From positions 1 to 6,058 of the forward strand of contig JAGGXT010000219.1 in NCBI GenBank assembly GCA_021162905.1: a stretch of 6,058 bases of DNA, given 5' to 3'. The stretch comes from Candidatus Odinarchaeota archaeon. GTDB lineage: Archaea > Asgardarchaeota > JAGGXT01. The notes beneath the pieces were generated by a model. That model made no database searches. It worked only from the letters and a program-made list of their open reading frames with translations, and was not told the origin of the DNA. A program made the position numbers and the translations under genes. Shown here one piece after another: positions 5,395 to 6,058 of the stretch; positions within the stretch are counted from its first letter, which is position 1; each line of letters opens with the position of its first letter.

Positions 5395-6027
5395 TTGTCA
5401 TATAAGGTTGGTGATATTATGGTTGAGGACCCAAAAATACTAAAAACTGGCACTACCACGGTAGGTATTATTGCAAAAGAAGGAGTTATTCTTGCAACAG
5501 AATCTCAAGCCACTATGGGCTATCTTATTGCAACAACAAAAGCACCAAAGATATATGAAATTACTCCTATGATTGCTATGACAATCTCAGGATCGGTTGC
5601 TGATTGCCAACAAATAGTTCGTGTAGTTCGTGCTAATGCAAGATTACACGAATTAGAAAGTGGTGCCAAAATCCCAGTTAGATCTGTTGCTAGGCTTACA
5701 GCAAATATACTTTTTCAAAATAGATTGTTTCCCTACATTTCGCAACTTCTAATTGGTGGTATTGACGAGGCAGGACCACACTTATATTCTTTGGATCCCT
5801 TAGGAAGTTTATTAGAGGAGTCCGAGTTTGCATCTACAGGATCAGGGTCTGTAATCGCTTATGGCGTACTAGAATCTGATTATAAGAAAGACATGTCAAT
5901 TGATGAAGCCATAGCTCTCGCTAAAAAAGCTATAAGTGCTGCTAGAAAAAGAGATGCTGCTAGTGGTGGAGAAATTCAAATGGTTAAAATAACAAGGAAT
6001 GGTATTGAGTGGGTAAGCAAAAAATAA
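5395..6027 (+). CDS. psmB: 20S proteasome beta subunit
   Basis: This is the catalytic subunit of the archaeal 20S proteasome, an N-terminal threonine peptidase (family T1) that forms the inner rings of the degradation chamber and cleaves unfolded proteins in the cytoplasm. The propeptide ends ...LKTG and self-cleavage before TTTVGI exposes Thr1 (residue 20 of the 210). In mature numbering Glu17 (ATESQ), Lys33 (KAPKIYEI), Ser129 (STGSGS region), Asp166 and Ser169 (KRDAASGG) are present, so it should be active. Glu rather than Asp at 17 also occurs in Thermoplasma. Position 19, usually Arg, is Gln. The chosen start TTG 5395 has GGAG 8 bases upstream and gives a 19-residue propeptide. ATG 5419, with GGTGAT at 5410-5415, would give 11 residues and is a real alternative. 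No alpha subunit or regulatory ATPase lies in the window. Family assignment is very secure. Confidence 0.95.
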   Translation: MSYKVGDIMVEDPKILKTGTTTVGIIAKEGVILATESQATMGYLIATTKAPKIYEITPMIAMTISGSVADCQQIVRVVRANARLHELESGAKIPVRSVARLTANILFQNRLFPYISQLLIGGIDEAGPHLYSLDPLGSLLEESEFASTGSGSVIAYGVLESDYKKDMSIDEAIALAKKAISAARKRDAASGGEIQMVKITRNGIEWVSKK

Positions 6028-6034
6028 TAATTAG

Positions 6035-6039
6035 TTTTT
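6035..6039 (+). terminator. Possible short T-run terminator after the proteasome gene
   Basis: A run of five T begins 8 bases after the stop codon, with a further T-rich patch (ATTTCTTTAT) behind it. No hairpin is seen. Weak evidence, and the window ends here. Confidence 0.3.
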
Positions 6040-6058
6040 AAACATAATTTCTTTATAC

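Noticed and set aside
1..6058. CRISPR array, tRNA, rRNA or insertion sequence
   Set aside because: No regularly spaced repeats, cloverleaf-like segments, conserved rRNA stretches, transposase frames or terminal inverted repeats were seen on either strand.

Overview
The window is AT-rich archaeal chromosomal DNA. The main evidence is a 20S proteasome beta subunit with an archaeal-type short propeptide. An ADP-forming acyl-CoA synthetase beta subunit, two roadblock/LC7 proteins, a RimK/MptN-type ATP-grasp ligase, GGAGG/GGTGAT ribosome binding sites and TATA-like promoter boxes agree with this. The roadblock proteins and low G+C would suit an Asgard or TACK-type lineage, but the lineage cannot be fixed from this sequence alone.

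Layout. (1) Bases 1-112 hold the C-terminal end of a membrane-anchored protein. (2) Bases 193-3351 hold five genes on the + strand, closely packed enough to be one transcription unit. They are a roadblock/LC7 gene interrupted by one in-frame TAA, a PD-(D/E)XK (Mrr/RecB-like) nuclease, a helical protein with a C-terminal winged helix, a RimK-family ATP-grasp ligase, and a NYN/PIN-like protein that lacks two expected acidic residues. Gaps are 9, 9 (or 12), 1 and 44 bases. (3) On the - strand, 3422-4135 encodes the acyl-CoA synthetase beta subunit, convergent with the NYN gene. (4) A non-coding stretch of about 300 bases separates it from a divergent second roadblock protein with a long disordered tail (4443-5246). 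(5) The proteasome beta subunit (5395-6027) follows after a 148-base gap.

How they may work together. The nuclease and the winged-helix protein are adjacent and probably co-translated, so a nuclease with a DNA-binding or regulatory partner is a reasonable but unproven reading. The ligase probably adds glutamate (or a similar amino acid) to a coenzyme or protein, with tetrahydromethanopterin the best-known substrate of its closest-looking relatives. The beta subunit would make ATP from acyl-CoA together with an alpha subunit encoded elsewhere. The roadblock proteins are presumably small-GTPase or scaffold partners.

The most notable observations are the single stop codon that splits an otherwise intact roadblock gene, the missing NYN acidic pair, and the nuclease plus winged-helix pair. 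Smaller ones are the Arg19-to-Gln change in the proteasome active-site region and several unexplained signals in the non-coding DNA (an 8-bp inverted repeat beside a promoter, an orphan TATA box, a 7-residue upstream reading frame). No CRISPR array, tRNA, rRNA or insertion sequence was seen.
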